From: Fischerella sp. PCC 9605
GTDB lineage: Bacteria; Cyanobacteriota; Cyanobacteriia; Cyanobacteriales; Nostocaceae
Direction: 5' to 3'
NCBI RefSeq assembly: GCF_000517105.1
Contig: NZ_KI912148.1
Coordinates: 986,518-1,050,517, forward strand
Length of the DNA stretch: 64,000 nucleotides
The position numbers were made by a program, and so were the translations under genes. Every line of letters begins with the position of its first letter. Within the stretch, counting starts at the first letter, position 1. The notes beneath the pieces were generated by a model. The model did not search any database, was not told the origin of the DNA, and saw only the letters and a list, made by a program, of their open reading frames with translations. Shown here one piece after another: positions 26,702 to 34,748 of this stretch.

Positions 26702-27605
26702 AGATATGTAAATCAACTTAGCAAATCTGGCTCTTTGAACAAAAAAGAGCCAAATTATGTATTAAAGAGTCATAAGCGGCGTCAATCACTCCTAAATCAG
26801 TCATTATTGATCAATTTCCGTAAAAACATAATTAATTACATCAGTTTTCATTCGTTTGATTCACAATCACAATGCAGGGGTGTAGATGACCAGAGTGCAA
26901 GTTCTTGTAGAGTGTGGCGGTTCGCCTCTACCGCACGATCTCTTCACCAAAAAATTATTGTAGAGTTTTATTGCAAGTTTTAAGATAAAAAATATACCTT
27001 TTGATGAGTTTGCCATCAGACTTAGAATAGATAATTATGTCTTAAATATGTCTTATAAATAACAATAATACACAGTAGATAAACAGTAGTTACACTACTA
27101 AAAAATCTAGAAATTTTGAATGTGTATTTTGATTTAATTGCTATTTACTGCAATAAAAGTCTATGATCTGAGATCTTGCATCATTTCGATTGCGAGAGCC
27201 AGAGGCTCTCAATTCTTGTTACCAGGTTCAACTAACTAGGGTTTGGAGGCTCTGCCTCCAGGCACCTGCAACTGCTGCAATGAAATGAGCAGCTATTTCT
27301 ACCTGTTAGGATTTATCATCTTGACCAGTTAATTATATGTACTTAAGGTTACTAATAGTCGCAAAAATTGTTTGCGTAATTGTAATGCGATGTAATTTTT
27401 ACAGCTATTCCTGTTTCAGCACCTGGCTTCACAAAATATTGGCAAAAACTTATCCAATCTTTCAAAAGAAAAAGTTCTAGGCATATCGCTAAAGACCTAA
27501 AGTTTTGTTAAGATGCATATGCTGGTACTTCAAAGAGCGAAATTCAGCTATCAGAGTGTGAAGAAACAGATAGTACTAGCACCATCGAGTTCAAAAGAGC
27601 AAGCT
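26702..27605. other. Repeat-bearing intergenic region
   Basis: About 900 bp without a convincing gene. It holds the hairpin repeats at 27187-27266 and AT-rich DNA. An 82-codon frame at 26735-26983 has no ribosome site or recognisable domain. Confidence 0.5.
27187..27266. repeat. Paired hairpin repeat (family A)
   Basis: GAGAGCCAGAGGCTCTC, then TTACCAGGTTCAACTAACTAGGG, then GGAGGCTCTGCCTCC. Both outer blocks are perfect hairpins. The same arrangement, part of it reversed, recurs at 36083-36141 (GAGCCTCTGGCTC followed by GTTACCAGGT-AGA-ACCTGGTAAC). Confidence 0.75.
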
Positions 27606-27767
27606 ATGACCACCTACATTTTCTTCGACGAAGCCCTCCGGATGCTTGTAAATGCCTTTCTAGCATCTGTAGTCCTGCTGATTGCAGCTTCCGGTATTGG
27701 TTTGGCAGTAATTGAAACGATAGAAAAAACAGGCGATCGCCCAGCATCTCCAAGGCAGTTTCGTTAA
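27606..27767 (+). CDS. Small single-span membrane protein (53 aa)
   Basis: A 53-residue protein, MTTYIFFDEALRMLVNAF..., with one strong membrane helix (about residues 13-36, ending GIGLAVIETI) and a polar tail (TGDRPASPRQFR). The frame is open from 27513, but ATG 27606 is the natural start because the helix follows directly. Its ribosome site is weak (GAGC). No family is recognised. It lies about 180 bp upstream of the TerB gene on the same strand. Confidence 0.45.
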   Translation: MTTYIFFDEALRMLVNAFLASVVLLIAASGIGLAVIETIEKTGDRPASPRQFR

Positions 27768-27943
27768 ACCTCAGCTAAAAATTTAACTTCTTGTCGAAAA
27801 CCATTGAGTGCCAGTGTTCACCGGACAAAAAACCTGGGAACACTAAGATGGAGAGTCTCAAAGCGTTGCATTCTTTACCAAGATGTCGAAAAAACATCAG
27901 TAAATTTACTGCAATTGAGACCGAAGCAAAGGAGCAAACTACA

Positions 27944-28390
27944 ATGGGTTTATTCGACAAAATGTTCGGCACACAAAGCCACGTTCAAGATGCATTTACA
28001 CCAGCAGAAGCTTTTGCCGCTGTCACCCTGGCTGCGATAGCCTCAGATGGTTATCTTTCTGAAGAGGAGGCGCGTGCTATCTCATCTACGCTGTCTCGCA
28101 TGAGACTTTTCAGAAGTTATTCCAACGACGTAACGATCAGGATGTTTGACAAACTCCTGGGACTTTTAAGGCGGGAGGGTATCGATACATTGTTAAATGC
28201 TGCCAAGGAGTCTCTACCCCAAGACTTACGCGAATCGGCCTTTGCGGTGGCTACGGATCTGGTATTGGCTGATGGGATCGTTACTCAAGAAGAACAAGGA
28301 TTTTTAAACGATCTGTATCAAGATTTAGGTATCACTAGTGATACCGCCACACAAATTGTGGAAGTGATGTTAATTAAAAATCGAGGGTAA
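27944..28390 (+). CDS. TerB family (tellurite resistance-like) protein
   Basis: A 148-residue all-helical TerB-like protein. TerB domains are metal-binding helical bundles linked to tellurite and stress responses, often with acidic pairs. Here the paired acidic segments are AIASDGYLSEEEARAI (about residues 31-46) and LVLADGIVTQEEQGFL (about 107-122), the two-fold TerB signature. ATG 27944 is chosen because AAAGGAG is nine bases upstream; the frame is open for 51 codons earlier with no good start. The conserved N-terminal MGLFDKMFG is typical of cyanobacterial members. A terminator hairpin follows at 28501-28540. The actual function is unknown. Confidence 0.82.
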   Translation: MGLFDKMFGTQSHVQDAFTPAEAFAAVTLAAIASDGYLSEEEARAISSTLSRMRLFRSYSNDVTIRMFDKLLGLLRREGIDTLLNAAKESLPQDLRESAFAVATDLVLADGIVTQEEQGFLNDLYQDLGITSDTATQIVEVMLIKNRG

Positions 28391-28500
28391 TCTCTGCCAC
28401 ACATCCAAAATTACTTGCAAAACAAGAATAGCAGAGAATTCGCGAAAATTAGTGTTTGAATAAAAAACAGGAGAATTTAGGGTTTTTAATAATAGAAAAA

Positions 28501-28540
28501 AGGGGAAGTGGCAGATGTGTTTTCTGTCTCTACTTCCCCT
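28501..28540 (+). terminator. Probable terminator behind the TerB gene
   Basis: AGGGGAAGT and ACTTCCCCT make a perfect 9-bp stem, with partly paired inner bases, followed after TGAAAA by a TTTTT run and preceded by an A-run. It is about 110 bp past the stop codon and may work in both directions. Confidence 0.6.
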
Positions 28541-29082
28541 TGAAAATTTTTATGACTAGATAGGTTAACGGGAAGCTGCACAAAGCACATCTACAAGTCG
28601 GCGAAGGCAAGAGCGCAGTCACTCCTCTGCCTTCATAAGCTGTTCGACATTTAACTTGCATGATCTTGGCGGGCAAGATGCCCACCCCAGAAGAATTTGA
28701 AAAAATTTAAATATGCAAATTAAATGTACTTTAGCTTAATTAATTGGTGAATGCGAATTCTTACCAATCAAAATAATAAAAATTAGATACAACGGTTGCC
28801 AAAATCATGCTTTTCGTTACAAAATTTTGGGCAGCGATATCATTTTGATTACTTTGTTGTGAAAAATTTTAATGTGATTAGTTGCCGATATTTGATATAG
28901 TTCGTAGCTAAAAAAACAAGCCTTGACTACAGTTTTTCGGTAAATAATTATGCCAAAAAACAGACATTTTGGCTACATATTGACTTTTAGAAAAAATAAA
29001 GTTTTGAACAACTTTACAAAAATAATTATGAGCAAAATAAAGACAGAAAAGCAGACTGATGATTTGTGCTCGGAGACGACTA
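28541..29082. other. Upstream region of flv3-flv1
   Basis: About 540 bp, AT-rich near the gene. It includes a palindromic GGCGGGCAAGATGCCCACC repeat near 28668-28687. I looked for an NtcA site (GTA-N8-TAC) and found no good match. No gene is convincing here. Confidence 0.45.
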
Positions 29083-30804
29083 ATGGTAGCTCTCACAGAG
29101 AACGCCCAACAAAAACGACTTACTATACAAACTGTCGAAATTGCTCCTAACACAACAGCGATTCGTTCGCTTGATTGGGATCGCGATCGCTTCGATATCG
29201 AATTCGGGCTACAAAACGGTACAACTTACAATTCATATCTCATTAAGGGCGATCGCATCGCCTTGGTGGATACTTCCCACACCAAGTTTCGCCACTTGTA
29301 TTTAGAGACTCTCAAAAAACTGGTTAACCCAAAAGCTATTGATTACATAATTGTCAGCCATACAGAGCCAGACCATAGCGGCTTAGTTGAAGATGTTCTC
29401 CAATTAGCACCAAGAGCCACAGTTTTAGCGTCGAAAGTTGCACTCCAGTTTCTGGACAATTTGGTTCACGATCCCTTCTCGAAGCGCATCGTCAAAAGTG
29501 GCGATCGCATCGATTTAGGTCAAGGACACGAAATTGAATTCGTGAGTGCGCCTAACCTGCACTGGCCGGACACCATCTTCAGCTACGACCGCAAAAGCCA
29601 AATTCTCTTCACTTGTGACGCCTTTGGGATGCACTATTGCAGCGACGACACCTTTGACGTCAACCTAGAGGCAATTGAACCCGACTTTCGCTTTTACTAC
29701 GATTGCTTGATGGGGCCCAACGCTCGTTCGCTGCTGAATGCGATGAAGAAAATGAGCGAACTGGGCAATATTAAAATCATTGCCAACGGACACGGGCCCT
29801 TACTTTACCACCATCTGGATGTACTCAAAGAGTGCTACCAGGGTTGGAGCCAAAAACAAGCCAAAACAGAAACCATCATCGGCTTGTTTTATGTTTCTGA
29901 TTACGCATATAGCGATCGCCTCGCCCAAGCAATTTCTCAAGGAGTCCAGAAAACTGGCGTTGGCGTGGAAATGATGGATCTGACAACCGCAGAGATCCAA
30001 GAAATCCAAGAACTAGCAGGTCGCTCATCTGGCATCATTATCGGTATGCCTCCGACTGCAAACGTTGCGGCTCAAGCTGCAATTAGTGCGCTCTTGGGTG
30101 TAGTCAAAGATAAGCAAGTCATCGGATTTTTTGAATGTTACGGCGGCGACGATGAACCCATCGATCCGCTGCGGAGAAGATTTGTCGACCTTGGCGTTAA
30201 AGAAGCCTTCCCAGCAATTCGCATTAAAGAAACTCCTTCCCCAGTTACATACCAGTTATGTGAAGAAGCAGGTACTGACTTGGGACAAATGCTAGTCCGC
30301 GAACGCAACATCAAGCAAATTAAGTCTATTGACGTTAATTTGGAAAAAGCGCTCGGTCGGATTAGCAGTGGGCTTTACATTATTACCGCCAAGAAGAATG
30401 GAGTGCAAGGGGCTATGCTCGCTTCTTGGGTGGCACAAGCTAGTTTACAACCTTTAGGGTTTACAGTCGCCGTTGCCAAAGATCGGGCGATAGATTCCTT
30501 GTTGCAAGTCGGCGATAAGTTCGTCCTTAACGCTCTCGAAGAAGGAAACTATCAGGAACTGAAGAAACATTTCCTCAAACGTCTGCATCCTGGTGCGGAC
30601 AGATTTGCGGGAGTGAAAACTCAAACAGCTAAAAACGGTTCCCCAATTCTCACAGACGCTCTCGCTTACATGGAATGCGAAGTCAAGAGCAGCATGGAAT
30701 GCAGCGATCACTGGCTTTTATACTGCACCGTCACCGATGGTCGAGTTTCCAAACACGACGGACTGACAGCGGTTCGCCATCGCAAGGTTGGCAATTACTA
30801 CTAA
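29083..30804 (+). CDS. flv3: Flavodiiron protein Flv3-type (canonical iron ligands)
   Basis: A 573-residue A-type flavodiiron protein with cyanobacterial C-terminal flavin reductase domain. Working with an Flv1-type partner, such proteins reduce O2 to water with NAD(P)H/ferredoxin electrons. The metallo-beta-lactamase-like domain keeps the diiron ligands: HTEPDH (His93, Glu95, Asp97, His98), His160 in NLHWPD, Asp179 in TCDAFG and His237 in NGHGP. A flavodoxin domain (GLFYVSDYAYSD, about residues 260-400) and a flavin reductase domain (about 425-573) follow. Start ATG 29083 has GGAG upstream. Adjacency of flv3 then flv1 matches the heterocyst-specific flv3B-flv1B pair known in Anabaena PCC 7120; that paralogue assignment is inferred. 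Confidence 0.88.
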   Translation: MVALTENAQQKRLTIQTVEIAPNTTAIRSLDWDRDRFDIEFGLQNGTTYNSYLIKGDRIALVDTSHTKFRHLYLETLKKLVNPKAIDYIIVSHTEPDHSGLVEDVLQLAPRATVLASKVALQFLDNLVHDPFSKRIVKSGDRIDLGQGHEIEFVSAPNLHWPDTIFSYDRKSQILFTCDAFGMHYCSDDTFDVNLEAIEPDFRFYYDCLMGPNARSLLNAMKKMSELGNIKIIANGHGPLLYHHLDVLKECYQGWSQKQAKTETIIGLFYVSDYAYSDRLAQAISQGVQKTGVGVEMMDLTTAEIQEIQELAGRSSGIIIGMPPTANVAAQAAISALLGVVKDKQVIGFFECYGGDDEPIDPLRRRFVDLGVKEAFPAIRIKETPSPVTYQLCEEAGTDLGQMLVRERNIKQIKSIDVNLEKALGRISSGLYIITAKKNGVQGAMLASWVAQASLQPLGFTVAVAKDRAIDSLLQVGDKFVLNALEEGNYQELKKHFLKRLHPGADRFAGVKTQTAKNGSPILTDALAYMECEVKSSMECSDHWLLYCTVTDGRVSKHDGLTAVRHRKVGNYY

Positions 30805-30809
30805 GAAAT

Positions 30810-30866
30810 TATGAATTATGAATTATGAAGGCTGAAATTTTCATAATTCATAATTCATAATTCATC
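30810..30866. repeat. ATTATGAATT inverted heptad repeat
   Basis: ATTATGAATTATGAATTATGA pairs with TTCATAATTCATAATTCATAAT across a short GAAATTTTC-like centre. A close relative lies at 43597-43651. It sits between flv3 and flv1 without breaking their order. Confidence 0.75.
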
Positions 30867-30900
30867 ATTTTTTCCCTTCCCTCCCCTCACGTAAATACCT

Positions 30901-32616
30901 ATGACCAATTCCAATCCTCGCGACGTGCAGGTTTTGCCAATTGCCACTAATACAACTGTGCTGCGAGCGCGCAGTTGGACACGCCTGCGCTTTGAAATTG
31001 AATATGCACTTGCTAGGGGCACTACCTCTAATTCCTATGTAATTAGTGGTGATAAAATCGCGGTTATCGACCCGCCACCGGAGACTTTCACTTTAATTTA
31101 TCTAGATGCATTACGGCAGTGCCTGAATGATTGGGAACAGTTGGATTATGTCATCATCGGTCATTTTAATCCCAACCGCGTAGCAACTCTCAAAGCACTT
31201 TTAGATTTAGTTCCAAAACTCACCTTTGTTTGTTCTCTTCCCTGTGCTGCCAATTTGCGTGCGACTTTCCCCAACCGCGAGCTAAAAATCATCACCATGC
31301 GGGGGAAAGAAACTCTTGATTTAGGCAAGGGTCATGTTTTGAAATTCGTTCCCATCCCCAGTCCGCGCTGGCCGACAGGACTTTGTACCTACGACGAGCA
31401 AACACAAATTCTCTACTCCAATAAGCTATTCGGTGCCCATTTGTGTGGCGATGAAGTCTTTGATGAAGACTGGGATCTCCTCAAAGAAGACCAACGCTAT
31501 TATTTTGACTGTTTGATGGCTCCCCATGCCACTCACGTGCAAGCTGCTCTGGAGAAATTATCGGAGCTGCAAGTGAGAATGTATGCTAGTATTCACGGAC
31601 CGTTAATTCGCTATGGCTTATTGGAACTTACTAAAGCCTATGAAGAATGGAGTCAATCGCAAACAGAACGCGAGATTAGCGTTGCCCTACTTTATGCTTC
31701 AGCTTACGGGAATACGGCAACACTAGCGCAAGCCTTCGCCTTGGGACTGACGAAAGGTGGAGTCGCTGTAGAGTCGATTAACTGTGAATTTGCTCAACCC
31801 GATGAAATTCGCGCTGCGATTGAAAAGTGCGATGGCTTTATTATGGGTTCTCCTACCATTGGTGGGAATGCACCTACACCTATTCATACAGCCCTCGGTA
31901 TTGTTTTAGCTGTTGGTGACAACAGCAAACTGGCTGGGGTATTTGGTTCATATGGTTGGAGTGGTGAAGCCTTTGATTTAATTGAAGGCAAACTCAAAGA
32001 TGCTGGTTATAAATTTGGGTTTGATACCTTAAAGGCGAGGTTTAAACCCACGGATGTCACTCTCAAACAGTGTGAAGAAATGGCGACAGACTTTGCTCAA
32101 GCCTTGAAGAGATCGAAAAAACCACGTTTCACTCAAGCCGCTGCTACTCCGATGGAACAAGCTGTTGGTCGGATCGTTGGTTCTGTCTGCGTTGTCACAG
32201 CCAAGCTTGGAGATGTATCTACCGGGATGCTCGGTGCTTGGGTATCACAAGCAACTTTTAACCCACCGGGAATTACAGTAGCGATCGCCAAAGACCGAGC
32301 TGTTGAATCTCTCATGCATACGGGCGGTAAGTTTGTGCTGAATATCTTGGGCGAAGAGAATTACCAAGATTACATGAAGCACTTCCGCAAAAACTTTACC
32401 CCAGGAGAAGACAGATTTGCAGGCTTTTCTACAGTAGTTGCAGATAACGGCTGTACCATCCTCACCGATGCCTTGGCTTATCTGGAATGTTCAGTCAACA
32501 AACGCATGGAATGCGGCGACCATTGGGTTGTGTATGCGATCGTTGACAATGGTAAATTACTGCAACCAGAGGGTGTAACTGCCATCCATCATCGCAAAGC
32601 AGGCAATCATTATTAA
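30901..32616 (+). CDS. flv1: Flavodiiron protein Flv1-type (degenerate iron site)
   Basis: A 571-residue partner of the preceding flavodiiron protein with the same three domains. The diiron ligands are largely replaced: HFNPNR stands in place of HxExDH, the next His is Arg (SPRWPTG) and the Asp position reads SNKLFG, while SIHGPLI keeps the last His. This is the known Flv1 (and Flv2) pattern of a partner that has lost canonical ligands and works as a heterodimer with Flv3. The flavodoxin domain starts at about LLYASAYGNT and the flavin reductase domain at about AVGRIVGSV. It lies 96 bp after flv3, across a repeat, on the same strand. It probably supports light-driven O2 reduction, perhaps in heterocysts. 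Confidence 0.86.
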   Translation: MTNSNPRDVQVLPIATNTTVLRARSWTRLRFEIEYALARGTTSNSYVISGDKIAVIDPPPETFTLIYLDALRQCLNDWEQLDYVIIGHFNPNRVATLKALLDLVPKLTFVCSLPCAANLRATFPNRELKIITMRGKETLDLGKGHVLKFVPIPSPRWPTGLCTYDEQTQILYSNKLFGAHLCGDEVFDEDWDLLKEDQRYYFDCLMAPHATHVQAALEKLSELQVRMYASIHGPLIRYGLLELTKAYEEWSQSQTEREISVALLYASAYGNTATLAQAFALGLTKGGVAVESINCEFAQPDEIRAAIEKCDGFIMGSPTIGGNAPTPIHTALGIVLAVGDNSKLAGVFGSYGWSGEAFDLIEGKLKDAGYKFGFDTLKARFKPTDVTLKQCEEMATDFAQALKRSKKPRFTQAAATPMEQAVGRIVGSVCVVTAKLGDVSTGMLGAWVSQATFNPPGITVAIAKDRAVESLMHTGGKFVLNILGEENYQDYMKHFRKNFTPGEDRFAGFSTVVADNGCTILTDALAYLECSVNKRMECGDHWVVYAIVDNGKLLQPEGVTAIHHRKAGNHY

Positions 32617-32660
32617 TTCTTTCAGTTCGTAGTAGGCACTGTCTTCGCCATAAAAAATAT

Positions 32661-32690
32661 TGTAGAGACGCGAAATTTCGTGTCTCTACA
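32661..32690. repeat. 30-bp palindromic repeat, possible terminator of flv1
   Basis: TGTAGAGACGCGAAA followed by TTTCGTGTCTCTACA: a near-perfect palindrome with one mismatch pair, 45 bp after the flv1 stop. It is a widespread GTAGAGAC type of intergenic repeat and may double as a terminator. Confidence 0.65.
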
Positions 32691-32793
32691 CAATTTGTAA
32701 ATTGTTGTTTATACAATCAATACATCTTAAGTTTTGTCTTTTGCTAAACCTGCATTAATAACTGATAAGGAAATAATATTGGAACAATTATTA

Positions 32794-33411
32794 CTACTCT
32801 CCCGATGCAGCTTGAAAAATTTGTTCAGCAGTGAGATTTAACTTTGGGAAAGTTGGTGATTGCAGCCGATCGCTACCCCTAAACTGGCTAACAGTATATT
32901 CACCTTCAACTAGCGAACAGACTGATATAGTTGGCTGTTTTGGATTACCAATAAACCGCTTACCACCAAAAGCAAGATAATCTACAATCCAGTATTCAGG
33001 AATTCCAATTCCTTCATATTCACCAAATTTTTTGAAGTAGTCATCACGCCAATTAGTACTTACTACTTCAACAACCAATGGAATTGATCTACCCTGAGTA
33101 ACTGTCGATTCTTTTTTCCAAAGTGGTTCATTTACTAAGTTAGAGCGATTCAATAACAAGAGATCTGGCGAATAGCCTGATTCACTTTCAGGTGGTTTGA
33201 CTAACGCAGTTTTGGGTATGGAATAAGGTAGATTGAGACGGACATATTCTAAAGTGAATTTTTCAGCCAAAAATCCGATAATATCTTCGTGGTCGCCTGT
33301 AGGCTGTGGCATCTCAACAATCACTCCATCGTGTAATTCGTAGCGTCCACGATCGGGTTTCCACTCCACAAATTCTTGAAAAGTCACTAGCTTGGGTAAA
33401 GCTTGGCTCAT
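32794..33411 (-). CDS. Uma2 family nuclease (DUF820)
   Basis: A 205-residue Uma2/DUF820 protein of the PD-(D/E)xK nuclease superfamily, expanded many-fold in cyanobacteria. Visible elements are the N-terminal MTFQEF-like start (LVTFQEFVEWKPD), YELHDGVIVEM, the catalytic PDLLLL and IPLVVEVVS segments and WRDDYFKKFGEYEGIGIPEYWIVD in two pieces at the C-terminal half. Family members are considered putative endonucleases, and none is well characterised. It faces away from the flv genes; the next gene upstream is also on the minus strand. Confidence 0.88.
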   Translation of the reverse strand: MSQALPKLVTFQEFVEWKPDRGRYELHDGVIVEMPQPTGDHEDIIGFLAEKFTLEYVRLNLPYSIPKTALVKPPESESGYSPDLLLLNRSNLVNEPLWKKESTVTQGRSIPLVVEVVSTNWRDDYFKKFGEYEGIGIPEYWIVDYLAFGGKRFIGNPKQPTISVCSLVEGEYTVSQFRGSDRLQSPTFPKLNLTAEQIFQAASGE

Positions 33412-33544
33412 ACTGCCTCCAGTTAAAGACTAGTGTAAGTTACTGCCGAATCAAGCGATCGCATGGCAATAGCTCTTATTATTAACATTTAAGCAACTCT
33501 TCCCCTGCAAATGAGGAAGAGTTAGAAGTGAAGTTCTCTACAGT

Positions 33545-34504
33545 TTAATAAGGGGGATAACCAAAATCATCTTCATCCGGATAAATATAAGAATTAGAAA
33601 CCCCCGCCGCTACCATCTTTGTTGGTTCCGCCTTCACTGGTTCCTTACCAAACTCCTTGTGTTCTTCGTAATTCCTAATAATTACTTCCGATTCTTCGGA
33701 ATCAGAAGCAATCATATATTGTGTTAACGTTGCAATTGTGGGATGTTTGTAGTCCACAGTGGAAGCAACTAAAACCGTATTTGGTTCAATACCTCTTTCT
33801 TCAGAATCAATGATGGGGCAAAAAATTCCGTGGGCGTGAAATAGCGGGCCTTTTGGTGTCAAGGGTAACTTGCGGTATCCAGCATAAGCCCTTTCTAATT
33901 CGGCGAGGAACCCACCAGTAATTCTACCTTGTTGATACTCACAATAAGCTTTGCTGAAACTAGCTCCTGCTGCACCATTCAAAGTTAGTTGCAGTGGTAA
34001 TTCATGTAAAAACTTTTTATTTTCTCCAACTAAAAAAATTAAATAACGTGTAAAAGTTTTAAATTTAAGTTTGTCTGCTAAAAAAGCATCATAATGATCT
34101 TTTAATGTACCTAGCTTCACACCAGTTTCTCGGTCTTTGACTGATAATGGCCCCCGACGCACTATCACTAGGCGTGGGGTGGTGGTGATGTACACCGTTT
34201 CGATCCCGGAGCTAAATTCATGCTCCACCTGCTGCCAATTTTCATCTGGTTGAAAGCCTACAGAATCTGCATTATCTAGCTTAATAGCCAAACCATAAGG
34301 CTGGATGCCATCTTGGCCATACCGAGGATTAATCATCTGACACCAGGGAATGACTTGAGAAGGCGGTGCATTAAATTTATCGTCCTCAAAGTCGAATTTT
34401 GTAGATGGTTTCATCGTCTTAGGCATTTGTGAGTGTCTTGCTAATCCAGTGTAAGAAATTCGTGGGGCATTGGAGTGGGTAGTGGCTTTTGTCAAATTAG
34501 ACAC
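33545..34504 (-). CDS. Cyanobacterial conserved hypothetical protein (DUF5895-like)
   Basis: A 319-residue soluble protein that I recognise only as a cyanobacterial hypothetical, likely of the DUF5895 group. It has no signal or membrane helix. Segments such as PWCQMINPRYGQDGIQPYGL, YITTTPRLVIVRRGP and LTLNGAAGASFSKAYCEY suggest a mixed alpha/beta domain, followed by an acidic disordered tail ending DEDDFGYPPY. The frame begins with GTG 34504; ATG 34426 (MPKTMKPSTKF) is a reasonable alternative, because the first 26 residues look disordered and no ribosome site is clear. No function is proposed. Confidence 0.6.
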   Translation of the reverse strand: MSNLTKATTHSNAPRISYTGLARHSQMPKTMKPSTKFDFEDDKFNAPPSQVIPWCQMINPRYGQDGIQPYGLAIKLDNADSVGFQPDENWQQVEHEFSSGIETVYITTTPRLVIVRRGPLSVKDRETGVKLGTLKDHYDAFLADKLKFKTFTRYLIFLVGENKKFLHELPLQLTLNGAAGASFSKAYCEYQQGRITGGFLAELERAYAGYRKLPLTPKGPLFHAHGIFCPIIDSEERGIEPNTVLVASTVDYKHPTIATLTQYMIASDSEESEVIIRNYEEHKEFGKEPVKAEPTKMVAAGVSNSYIYPDEDDFGYPPY

Positions 34505-34672
34505 AATAATTCTATGATTGACCAGGGCTGAATATTGGCGATCGCACCCGAGACAGAGAAGTTAAACAATGATACCTTTTGTATCGACCAGAGCGCACAT
34601 TCAGCAAGCAGATTTTAACAATAGCTTTAGAGAAGGCAGTAAGCAGAAGTATCGATCAATGACTATTGACTC

Positions 34673-34702
34673 TGTACAGACGTGCCATGGCACGTCTGTA
34701 CA
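34673..34702. repeat. Perfect 30-bp palindrome
   Basis: TGTACAGACGTGCCA followed by its exact reverse complement, TGGCACGTCTGTACA. A near-identical copy is at 58613-58642 (one mismatch), and a diverged one is inside lnt at 19315-19344. It lies about 45 bp before the NurA start codon. Confidence 0.9.
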
Positions 34703-34748
34703 ACTCTTAACTTAGCTTTATCATTAATCTAAAATCAAAAATTTTTCT

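Noticed and set aside
26735-26983. An 82-codon frame in the gap behind the HDAC-family gene
   Set aside because: No ribosome site and no domain; composition matches intergenic DNA.
28541-29082. An NtcA binding site upstream of flv3
   Set aside because: No GTA-N8-TAC with acceptable flanks was found; the best candidates had wrong spacing.
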